Source: Euwallacea fornicatus
Taxonomy: Eukaryota; Arthropoda; Insecta; Coleoptera; Curculionidae
NCBI RefSeq assembly: GCF_040115645.1
Contig: NW_027096026.1
Location: 372,001-436,000 of the forward strand
Direction: 5' to 3'
DNA: 64,000 bases
Shown: positions 12,794 to 19,242 of the stretch, piece after piece
How positions within the stretch are numbered: position 1 is the first letter of the stretch
How the letters are laid out: every line of letters starts with the position of its first letter
Made by a program: the position numbers and the translations under genes
Notes under the pieces: generated by a model
The model's database searches: none
Told to the model about the DNA's origin: nothing
What the model saw: only the letters and a program-made list of their open reading frames with translations

Positions 12794-12980
12794 TTTGGTC
12801 CTTCGAGCCGGATCTTCCCAGCAACGTCGAGGAAACCACCAACGAGGAGTGAACATCAGCTTAAAGGTCAGTCTTTCCATATTTACACCCGCTACCCCAA
12901 ACAATCCACTAATTCCCTCTCACCATTAAGTATATATCGCCACGGTTTCACGTTAGTTTGTACTCGGTAAACTTAACATA
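12794..12980 (+). other. 5' leader with primer binding site
   Basis: These 187 nt separate the LTR end from the gag-pol start codon. After two spacer bases comes the primer binding site; the rest has no ORF of its own and would hold packaging signals, none of which I can identify. An in-frame TAG at 12954-12956 stops any longer reading of gag. The whole leader is duplicated in inverted form in the left arm. Confidence 0.85.
12796..12813 (+). promoter_or_regulatory. Primer binding site, tRNA-Tyr type
   Basis: TGGTCCTTCGAGCCGGAT begins 2 nt after the LTR end. Its reverse complement, ATCCGGCTCGAAGGACCA, matches the 3' end of animal tRNA-Tyr as I remember it (genes that begin CCTTCGATAGCTC). This is where the tRNA would prime minus-strand DNA synthesis. 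The tRNA assignment is from memory; the position and the leading TGG are seen directly. Confidence 0.85.
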
Positions 12981-14237
12981 ATGTCCATCGTAGATGAACA
13001 GTTTGCCCCAGAACTCATTTTGAAGAAATTAAAAAATAGCAAGGCCCAAATCAAGGGTGAGCTAACGCGCTTCACAAGTTTTCTAAATAAAACCGATTTG
13101 GATCAATGCATCGAATTACTGCAAGCTAGATATGATAGCGCGAAATCCATATTAGACAAGTTCAAATCGATCCAAACGGAATACGAAGAGTTACTAATTA
13201 CTGATTTTCCCAGTAACTACGACGAAGGGGAACTGGGAGAAGAACGCGATAATTTTGAAACTCGTTATTTCGAGGCAGTAGCTATAGCGCAAGGTGTGCT
13301 AGAAAAGCACTTTCATAATCAACGGCAAACCAATGTAAACGCAAATCGGAACACTGAATCACCTTCGACCAGCGCATCGCTACAGGCCATCGCTGGTTCA
13401 GGTGACTCAGTCGTTTCACCCAAATCATGCATTAAGCTTCCATCTTTAACCCTACCCGAATTTAGCGGGTGCTACGCGGATTGGCAACGATTCCGTGACA
13501 TGTTTATGGCAGTGATTCACGATAACCATGCATTATCGGATGCTCAACGCTTCTACTACCTAGAAGCATCTCTGCGAGGCGAACCAAAAACGTTATTAGC
13601 ATCACTAGCTCCTACCAACGCAAATTATGCTATTGCTTGGGACCTCCTTGAGAGACGATACCAGAATACGAAATTTATCATTAACTCACATTTAAAGGAA
13701 ATCATAGAGTTCCCTGCGTTAGCCAAGGAATCGCATATCGCGTTGAGAAACTTCTCAAACCATTTCTTCAAGAACTTTCGCGCATTAGAATCCTTAGGCG
13801 AAAGGGTCCGTGAGTGGAACACCATGTGGATTTATATTCTGGTGTCCAAGTTAGATATTAGTACAAGACGCGAGTGGGAGAGATACTCCCAAGGCATAAA
13901 TTCGCCAAAAATCGACCAATTTAACGAATTTCTAATGCAGAGATGCCAGGTATTGGAAGCAGTTGACTCAAGGGTGTGGTCAAACCCTAAAAAATCTAAT
14001 GAATCAAGATCCTTTGCCACCACTAGCACCACGTACCGACCAGCGTGTCCGTTCTGTAAGGGTGAACACTTCATATATTCATGTGAGGAGTTCAAAAGGT
14101 TATCAATTTCGAATCGGTTTGAAAAGGTAAAAAGGATGAATTTATGCACGAATTGCTTACGGCACGGACACAAACTGTCGGAATGTCGGTCATCGGGATG
14201 CAAAATGTGTCGGCAAAGACATGCGACCCTGCTTCAT
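12981..14237 (+). other. Gag region with three zinc-binding motifs
   Basis: Residues 1-419 form the particle protein part. The first 115 residues are charged and helix-prone. From residue 151 the IKLPSLTLPEFSG and DWQRFRDMF segments match the DUF1759 pattern of BEL gag. Three zinc motifs follow: C-x2-C-x3-H-x4-C (C356, C359, H363, C368), the form common in BEL elements; C-x2-C-x4-H-x4-C (C389, C392, H397, C402); and C-x2-C-x3-H-x4-H (C407, C410, H414, H419). They would bind the RNA genome during packaging. Confidence 0.85.
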
Positions 14238-17200
14238 AAGCCACAACAACCTTCGCGAGCTGGTAACGTAGACGTCAATCGGGACAACGGAAACAGTTCT
14301 CGCCATGACAATTCAAACCCTCACGAAGGCACTAGTGAACAAAACACATCACATCCGATATTGACAAATACCTGTCAAAATGCCAGAAATTGTCTCATGC
14401 TACTATCGACGGCTGTGGTAGATGCCTACGGCAAGCACAAAACCCGAATTCCGTGCAGAGTACTGCTGGACTCGGCCAGTCAATCTAACTTCGTAAGCAC
14501 AGCCATGGTTAAACAATTACAACTAACACCGTCAAAGGTCGACATTCCCGTCTTAGGCATAAACCAGATACAGACGAGAATATCGCATGCCACGGACATA
14601 TCAGTTGCATCTCGAACCACAGCCTTCAAAACAAAATTGAGTTTTCTCGTCGTGCCGAAAATAACAGAAGTAGCTCCGCAAAGCTACTTCGATAAATTAA
14701 AACTAAATATTCCCGATGAGTTGGTTCTGGCGGACCCTGAGTTTAATGTACCCTCTGAGATAGACATGCTTTTGGGTTGCGAAGTATTTCTGGACCTCCT
14801 CTGCATAGGACAGTTGAAACTAGGCAGAACTCTTCCCACGCTGCAAAAGACATTACTGGGCTGGATAATAGCCGGCAGAGTCCCACATCAACAAGGCAGA
14901 CTCGGTAAAACACAGTCAATGATGTCTAACTGTTTTCTTGCGCAGAACCCGTTGGAAAGGGGTTTGGAAAAATTTTGGCTTGTTGAGGAGGCCAACTCGC
15001 ATTCCTTAAGTCACATGACCGAGGAAGAGCGTGAATGCGAAGAGCACTTCATTAAGACCACAGTTCGCGACGAAGGTGGCAGGTTCGTGGTGAAGCTTCC
15101 ATTGAAACAGAAATTCACGGACTTGGGCGATTCGAAGCAAACAGCGCTCAATCGTTTGTATGCAATCGAAAGACGACTGGCAAAAACCCATGAACTAGGA
15201 ACTGCCTACCGAGCATTCATGCAGGAATACAAGGACCTCGGACACATGACGGAGGTACCGCGTGAACCAACATCATCGAAATTCCCTATATACTATATAC
15301 CGCACCATTGCGTTCAAAAACTGGAAAGCATGACTACCAAGCTAAGAGTAGTTTTTGACGCTGCATGCAAAACCACAAAAGGTTCATCACTGAACGACGT
15401 CCTGAAGGTCGGGCCCACGATACAAAAGGACCTATTCTCAATATTATTGAGATTCAGGAAACACAACTTCGTGTTGATCGGTGACATAACCAAGATGTAT
15501 CGGCAAATCTTGGTAGACGAGCACGAGAGGGATCTTCAGCGCATAGTATGGCGAGACACACCCAATGAAGAAGTCAGACACTATCAGCTCAACACGGTAA
15601 CGTACGGTACAGCTTCAGCCTCGTATCTCGCGACGCGTTGTTTAATTAAAATATCACAAGATGTAGCTGAACAATGGCCGCGCGAATCTGAAACAATAGC
15701 GTCTGACTTCTATGTTGATGACTTGTTAACTGGATCTTCAGACCTCGATTCCCTGAAACGATTGGGAGAAAACATCCGCCGAATCCTCGCAAAATACGGA
15801 TTCGAATTGAGACAGTTCAGATCAAACGCACACCAATTGCTGGATGAAATCGCCAAGGATGGTCACGAGAAAAAATATCTTATAAGCGATGACTCCAGCA
15901 GCAAGACCTTGGGGATTTCGTGGGTTCCCAGTCTTGACACGTTTGAATACGATTCGAAAAAATTCGCGGAGACTCACGGCAAGGTAACAAAACGAACAAT
16001 ATTGTCGTGGGTCTCGAAAATATTTGACCCCTTGGGAATCGTGGGTTTCTTAACAGTACGCGTGAAACTGTTAATTCAACGTCTCTGGCAGCTGAAAATC
16101 GATTGGGATGAGGGAATTCCAAGCCAGCTGCACGCGGAATGGGTAAAACTAAAAAACGAAATAGCAAGGGTAGGCCTATTGCAAGTACCGCGTCACGTGC
16201 TTGTTAATAAGCCCAAGACCATAGAAATACACGGATTTTCAGACGCCAGCGAAAGGGCTTACGGGTGTTGCATATACCTGCGCTCGATAGATGAAAATGG
16301 ACAAATTGCGAGCCATTTACTGTGTGCGAAGTCCCGCGTCAGTCCTTTAAAAGTCCTCTCGTTACCGCGATTAGAGCTCCTCGGAGCCGCGCTGTTAGCA
16401 GACCTGGTAAAGAGGTCTGCTGATATTCTGGCGCTACCCATAACAAAAACGTTTTTATGGACCGATTCCACGATCGTTCTTTGTTGGATCGCGAACGAAC
16501 CTAAAAGGTGGAAGACTTTCACCGCCAATAGGGTGGCGGCGATTCAATCACTGACCGATATTGATGACTGGCACCACGTAAAATCTGAGGAGAATCCCGC
16601 GGACATCATATCGCGTGGTACCAGCATAAGGGAACCAGCGAATCGTCAACTATGGTTTCACGGTCCCAGTTTTCTCGTAAAACCCGAAGGGTGGCCTAAA
16701 GATTCGGCCATTTCAAGGTTCGCGGCTCCAACTAAGGACACGCCCGGGCTTAAGGAAGCCCCGGAGGTGTCTCTAGTAGCGCAATGCCCCGATGACGAGA
16801 TATTTGACAGATTTTCGTGCCTTCATAAATTATTACGCGTCGTGGCATACTGCGTAAGGTTTGGGAGCAACGCAAAGTTACCCAAGGGGGAAAGAGAAGC
16901 TGGGCCCCTGAGCCCCGGCGAAGTGCAACAGGCGGAATGGCGACTTATAAGAATAGTTCAAGCAAGATCGTTTCCTGCAGAAAGTCGCGACCTAAGCACT
17001 GGGAGGCGCGTTTCTACCAGAAGTAAATTAAAGTCACTCTCTCCGTTCCTTGCTCAAGACGGCATGATTAGGTTAGGCGGTAGACTATCGAACTCGAACT
17101 ACACTTATAACGTAAAGCATCCCATCGTGCTGCCCGCCAAACATCCGCTAACCCAACTCATCATCGCGCGCGAACATAGACGCACCTTGCACGCAGGGGC

Positions 17201-18275
17201 CCAGTGCACCTTAGCTCACGTCAGGCAAAGGTACTGGCCTCTGAATGGCAAACAAACAGTGAGGGCACACATCCGAAAATGCATGACATGTTTCAAGTCC
17301 AATCCGAGTAACACCCTCACTCCACGGATGGGTGAGCTGCCCATTTCCCGCGTCACACCGTCGCGGCCGTTCTCGTCCGTGGCAGTCGACTATGCCGGGC
17401 CATTCGAATTAAAAGATGGTAAAACCCGGTCTCGAAAAACGATCAAGGGGTACATTTGCATCTTCGTGTGTCTCGCGATCAAGGCAGTGCACATAGAAGT
17501 TGTCACGGACCTGACCAGCGACGGATTCTTGAGTATGCTAAAAAGATTTGTTTCAAGACGAGGCCTATGTTCATTCATATACAGCGACAACGCAACGAAT
17601 TTTGTAGGTTGCAACAACGAGCTCAGAGCAATTCAAAACATTGTGAGGTCTAGTCCATTGCAGAACTTTTTAACAAACTCAAACATAAAATGGCAATTTA
17701 TGCCCGCTAGATCTCCACATTGGGGCGGGCTTCATGAAGCGGCGGTGAAGTCTTGTAAACATCATTTAAAGCGGGTTTTGAATGGCTCTCGGTTCCATTA
17801 CGAGGAATTTTATACAATAACAACGCAAATCGAGGCGATTTTGAACTCCAGACCTTTGATCCCTATGAGTTCCGATCCCAACGACCTAAAGGCATTCACC
17901 CCGGCCCATTTCCTAATTGGGCAAGAGCTCACGGCCATACCCGAAAGAGATCGCACCGATGATAAGGTCAACTTCAACAAGCGCTACCAGCACCTCCAGA
18001 TCATCGGACAACACTTCTGGTCCAGATGGCGGAAAGAATACCTTCACCAACTGCAGACACGAAACAAATGGCAGATTCAACCCAATCACGACGTGCAGGT
18101 TGGCGCTCTAGTGCTCCTGAAGGAAGATCACGCACCATCGCTATGCTGGCCGCTAGGACGAATCACGGCCGTTCATCCCGGACCAGACAATATAGTGCGA
18201 GTAGTTAGTGTAAGAACCAAAGGTGGCGTTCTCAAAAGATCAGTCGCGCGAGTGGCTTTGTTGCCAGTGGCTTAA
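12981..18275 (+). CDS. BEL/Pao gag-pol polyprotein
   Basis: One uninterrupted 1764-residue ORF encodes all proteins the element needs to copy itself: gag to build the particle, then protease, reverse transcriptase, RNase H and integrase. Order seen: coiled-coil-prone N-terminus (1-115); DUF1759-like gag core from about residue 151 (LPEFSG, DWQRF); zinc knuckles at C356-C368, C389-C402 and C407-H419; protease D497-S-A; RT with D835 and YVDD at 911-914; RNase H acidic residues D1088, E1132, D1162, D1208; integrase zinc site H1399, H1404, C1434, C1437; integrase D1470, D1536, E1586; DUF5641-like C-terminus from about 1641. The length is normal for the family. ATG 12981 is the first in frame after the TAG at 12954 and has A at -3. 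No frameshift or stop is seen, but codons 1-14 lie in the fold-back arm. No separate gag stop exists, so cleavage by the protease must release the parts. Confidence 0.97.
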   Translation: MSIVDEQFAPELILKKLKNSKAQIKGELTRFTSFLNKTDLDQCIELLQARYDSAKSILDKFKSIQTEYEELLITDFPSNYDEGELGEERDNFETRYFEAVAIAQGVLEKHFHNQRQTNVNANRNTESPSTSASLQAIAGSGDSVVSPKSCIKLPSLTLPEFSGCYADWQRFRDMFMAVIHDNHALSDAQRFYYLEASLRGEPKTLLASLAPTNANYAIAWDLLERRYQNTKFIINSHLKEIIEFPALAKESHIALRNFSNHFFKNFRALESLGERVREWNTMWIYILVSKLDISTRREWERYSQGINSPKIDQFNEFLMQRCQVLEAVDSRVWSNPKKSNESRSFATTSTTYRPACPFCKGEHFIYSCEEFKRLSISNRFEKVKRMNLCTNCLRHGHKLSECRSSGCKMCRQRHATLLHKPQQPSRAGNVDVNRDNGNSSRHDNSNPHEGTSEQNTSHPILTNTCQNARNCLMLLSTAVVDAYGKHKTRIPCRVLLDSASQSNFVSTAMVKQLQLTPSKVDIPVLGINQIQTRISHATDISVASRTTAFKTKLSFLVVPKITEVAPQSYFDKLKLNIPDELVLADPEFNVPSEIDMLLGCEVFLDLLCIGQLKLGRTLPTLQKTLLGWIIAGRVPHQQGRLGKTQSMMSNCFLAQNPLERGLEKFWLVEEANSHSLSHMTEEERECEEHFIKTTVRDEGGRFVVKLPLKQKFTDLGDSKQTALNRLYAIERRLAKTHELGTAYRAFMQEYKDLGHMTEVPREPTSSKFPIYYIPHHCVQKLESMTTKLRVVFDAACKTTKGSSLNDVLKVGPTIQKDLFSILLRFRKHNFVLIGDITKMYRQILVDEHERDLQRIVWRDTPNEEVRHYQLNTVTYGTASASYLATRCLIKISQDVAEQWPRESETIASDFYVDDLLTGSSDLDSLKRLGENIRRILAKYGFELRQFRSNAHQLLDEIAKDGHEKKYLISDDSSSKTLGISWVPSLDTFEYDSKKFAETHGKVTKRTILSWVSKIFDPLGIVGFLTVRVKLLIQRLWQLKIDWDEGIPSQLHAEWVKLKNEIARVGLLQVPRHVLVNKPKTIEIHGFSDASERAYGCCIYLRSIDENGQIASHLLCAKSRVSPLKVLSLPRLELLGAALLADLVKRSADILALPITKTFLWTDSTIVLCWIANEPKRWKTFTANRVAAIQSLTDIDDWHHVKSEENPADIISRGTSIREPANRQLWFHGPSFLVKPEGWPKDSAISRFAAPTKDTPGLKEAPEVSLVAQCPDDEIFDRFSCLHKLLRVVAYCVRFGSNAKLPKGEREAGPLSPGEVQQAEWRLIRIVQARSFPAESRDLSTGRRVSTRSKLKSLSPFLAQDGMIRLGGRLSNSNYTYNVKHPIVLPAKHPLTQLIIAREHRRTLHAGAQCTLAHVRQRYWPLNGKQTVRAHIRKCMTCFKSNPSNTLTPRMGELPISRVTPSRPFSSVAVDYAGPFELKDGKTRSRKTIKGYICIFVCLAIKAVHIEVVTDLTSDGFLSMLKRFVSRRGLCSFIYSDNATNFVGCNNELRAIQNIVRSSPLQNFLTNSNIKWQFMPARSPHWGGLHEAAVKSCKHHLKRVLNGSRFHYEEFYTITTQIEAILNSRPLIPMSSDPNDLKAFTPAHFLIGQELTAIPERDRTDDKVNFNKRYQHLQIIGQHFWSRWRKEYLHQLQTRNKWQIQPNHDVQVGALVLLKEDHAPSLCWPLGRITAVHPGPDNIVRVVSVRTKGGVLKRSVARVALLPVA
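14397..14880 (+). other. Aspartic protease domain (DUF1758-like)
   Basis: Residues about 473-633 form a retropepsin-like protease. The catalytic motif is LLDSAS with D497; BEL elements often carry DSA or DSG in place of DTG. The downstream DMLLGCEVF and GWIIAGRV segments are typical of the DUF1758 family. It would cut the polyprotein as a dimer. Boundaries are approximate. Confidence 0.85.
15168..15850 (+). other. Reverse transcriptase domain
   Basis: Residues about 730-957. Motifs in order are VVFDAACKT near 790, LIGDITKMYRQI with catalytic D835, and FYVDDLLTG with D913 and D914. All three catalytic aspartates are present, so the polymerase is predicted active. It copies the RNA genome to DNA in the particle. 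Confidence 0.93.
16150..16630 (+). other. RNase H / Pao domain
   Basis: Residues about 1057-1216. The segments GFSDASERAYG (D1088), LPRLELLGA (E1132), LWTDST (D1162) and NPADIISRG (D1208) give the four acidic residues of RNase H. In Pfam this BEL region is named Peptidase_A17, although the motifs are those of RNase H. It degrades the RNA strand after copying. Confidence 0.88.
17140..18270 (+). other. Integrase with DUF5641-like C-terminus
   Basis: Residues about 1387-1763. The HHCC zinc site is H1399, H1404, C1434, C1437. The catalytic triad is D1470 (AVDYAGPF), D1536 (IYSDNATNF) and E1586 (HWGGLHEAA), complete. After PAHFLIGQ (1641) comes a W- and K-rich tail (HFWSRWRKEYL, then VGALVLLKED and GRITAVHPG), the DUF5641-like domain usual in BEL elements; it may contact target DNA or chromatin. 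No chromodomain is seen. Confidence 0.92.
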
Positions 18276-18370
18276 GTTTAGGGACTCTAGGAACGTTAGC
18301 AATAGGATAGTCAATAACTAGGTACACCGCATCTGTAGCACGTATTGTTGAAAGTCAAGCATGGCCTTTC
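18276..18370 (+). other. 3' untranslated stretch between gag-pol and polypurine tract
   Basis: 95 nt with no ORF. There is no room for env. Nothing else is recognised in it. Confidence 0.8.
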
Positions 18371-18383
18371 AAGGGGGGGAGGA
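18371..18383 (+). promoter_or_regulatory. Polypurine tract
   Basis: A purine-only run (AAGGGGGGGAGGA) abuts the first base of the 3' LTR. In LTR retrotransposons such a tract resists RNase H and primes plus-strand DNA. Its position exactly at the LTR edge supports the boundary at 18384. Confidence 0.92.
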
Positions 18384-18572
18384 TGTTAAGACTTGAGGGG
18401 CCAAGACTTGATATATTAGTTAATGTAAGTCCCAAAGCTACGCCCCTGCACATCTTGTATTTGCTTGCTTCCCAGATGTCACGACCCGCCATAGTTGATA
18501 CAAATGTTTTATTAGTCAAAATTCCTCGGCTTTGTGTTCTTCCGAAGAAACTATATTGCGAGGCAATCAAAC

Positions 18573-18579
18573 TATAAAA
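18573..18579 (+). promoter_or_regulatory. Putative TATA box of 3' LTR
   Basis: TATAAAA, identical in context to the 5' LTR copy. It could drive transcription outward into the satellite, since the LTR is intact here. Confidence 0.5.
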
Positions 18580-18644
18580 TGTGCATGGGATGTAGTCCTT
18601 GAGTGTCGAAATATCCCATCGTTACCCTTAGCGGTAGACAAAAT

Positions 18645-18975
18645 TGAGGGTACCGTCACGTTCCGTTCGGAACGATGGCCATATTCCGGTCACGGGATAA
18701 TCTGTTCTGGTCGTCGTTCTGGGCATAATGGGATTCCTTCAAGGGAAAGTCATCCCGAGTAGTAGTACGCCCATGTCGGTTGGCCATTACCTCCCAGTAC
18801 TTAAGGGCTGGGAGAGGGTGGAATCTCTCTTTTTTATTTCTGCTCGTCTGCACAGCTACAACTCTGACCATTATCGCTGACGGTTCAACACCTCAAACAC
18901 CCGACAAAGAAAAATTCGTACTAATACTCGGCCACGTAACCAAGTAATCTCGTGTTCGCTTCAAGTTTAGTTTAG
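18645..18975 (+). other. LTR segment present only in the 3' LTR, with two hairpins
   Basis: These 331 bp have no counterpart in the 5' LTR. They include two perfect short inverted repeats: CGTTCCG/CGGAACG at 18659-18665/18668-18674 (2-nt loop) and CTCCCAG/CTGGGAG at 18791-18797/18808-18814 (10-nt loop). Both would be in the transcribed R part if the TATA box is used. A role in RNA structure is possible but not shown. Confidence 0.8.
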
Positions 18976-18998
18976 TAATAACTATTTACGAATCATTT

Positions 18999-19004
18999 AA
19001 TAAA
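18999..19004 (+). terminator. AATAAA polyadenylation signal, 3' LTR
   Basis: AATAAA followed by a GT-rich stretch about 15-25 nt downstream. It is the only such signal I noticed in the LTR and the likely 3' end former of the element RNA. Confidence 0.6.
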
Positions 19005-19237
19005 TAGTGCAATAGTTTGACGGGTTGTCCTAATTCCGAGATTTTCGGGAGATCCCACGTGTACCTCGCTAAGCAGGTATATAGTCCGTCCTGGACTCTC
19101 GTAACATAAAAGTACAACGTCGGTAACGTGAACCGACAAGTACTACAAGTAGTGCTCGCGTGTAAGCGCTCTCGTATAATAACTCGCGGGTGGTATCTCC
19201 AACCTCCAAGGAAGGAACCCCTGCCTATCGTTCAACA

Positions 19238-19242
19238 TAAAG
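19238..19242. repeat. Target site duplication, right copy (TAAAG)
   Basis: Repeats 11820-11824 and then continues with TACTATTT, the next bases of the satellite monomer. Confidence 0.95.

Larger units (their letters stand above)
12569..13022 (+). repeat. Fold-back right arm (454 bp)
   Basis: This is the normally placed partner of 12080-12533. It runs from the late part of the 5' LTR through PBS and leader into gag codon 14. The two arms match without a mismatch, so the inversion is as recent as the insertion or nearly so. Confidence 0.97.
11825..19237 (+). mobile_element. BEL/Pao LTR retrotransposon with fold-back 5' LTR
   Basis: This is a complete LTR retrotransposon of 7413 bp inserted in the satellite. 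Both LTRs begin TGTTAAG and end CAACA; they flank a primer binding site, one 1764-codon gag-pol ORF and a polypurine tract. The order protease, reverse transcriptase, RNase H, integrase, the DSA protease motif, the YVDD polymerase motif and the C-terminal DUF5641-like region identify BEL/Pao and not Gypsy or Copia. LTR portions that align are identical, so the insertion is recent. It is visibly richer in G+C than the satellite around it. The 5' LTR is 969 bp against 854 bp for the 3' LTR, because an inverted copy of downstream sequence replaced part of it. No env-like ORF is present. The ORF is intact, but the rearranged 5' end probably prevents further replication. Confidence 0.97.
18384..19237 (+). 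repeat. 3' LTR (intact form, 854 bp)
   Basis: TG...CA bounded, beginning TGTTAAG and ending CAACA. It shows the unrearranged LTR: TATAAAA at 18573, a middle part (18645-18975) that the 5' LTR has lost, and AATAAA at 18999. If transcription starts near 18603 and RNA ends near 19020, the repeated R region would be about 420 bp and would include the missing part. The U3/R/U5 borders are inferred. Confidence 0.95.

Noticed and set aside
12132..12970. Pairs of identical small ORFs on opposite strands (12132-12356 with 12746-12970; 12173-12418 with 12684-12929)
   Set aside because: They are the same DNA read in the two arms of the inverted repeat. They fall in LTR, leader and gag start, and have no recognisable protein features.
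12080..13022. The inverted repeat as a sequencing fold-back artefact
   Set aside because: Such artefacts mirror a whole read. Here the mirrored part is bounded by microhomology joints, the proper LTR start and TSD lie outside it, and a defined LTR segment is missing. It still needs a read check.
13625..17653. Several 60-123-codon ORFs overlapping gag-pol in other frames
   Set aside because: Shadows of the long ORF, which has full domain support.
18276..18370. A possible env gene after pol, as in some BEL-derived errantiviruses
   Set aside because: Only 95 nt lie between the gag-pol stop and the polypurine tract.
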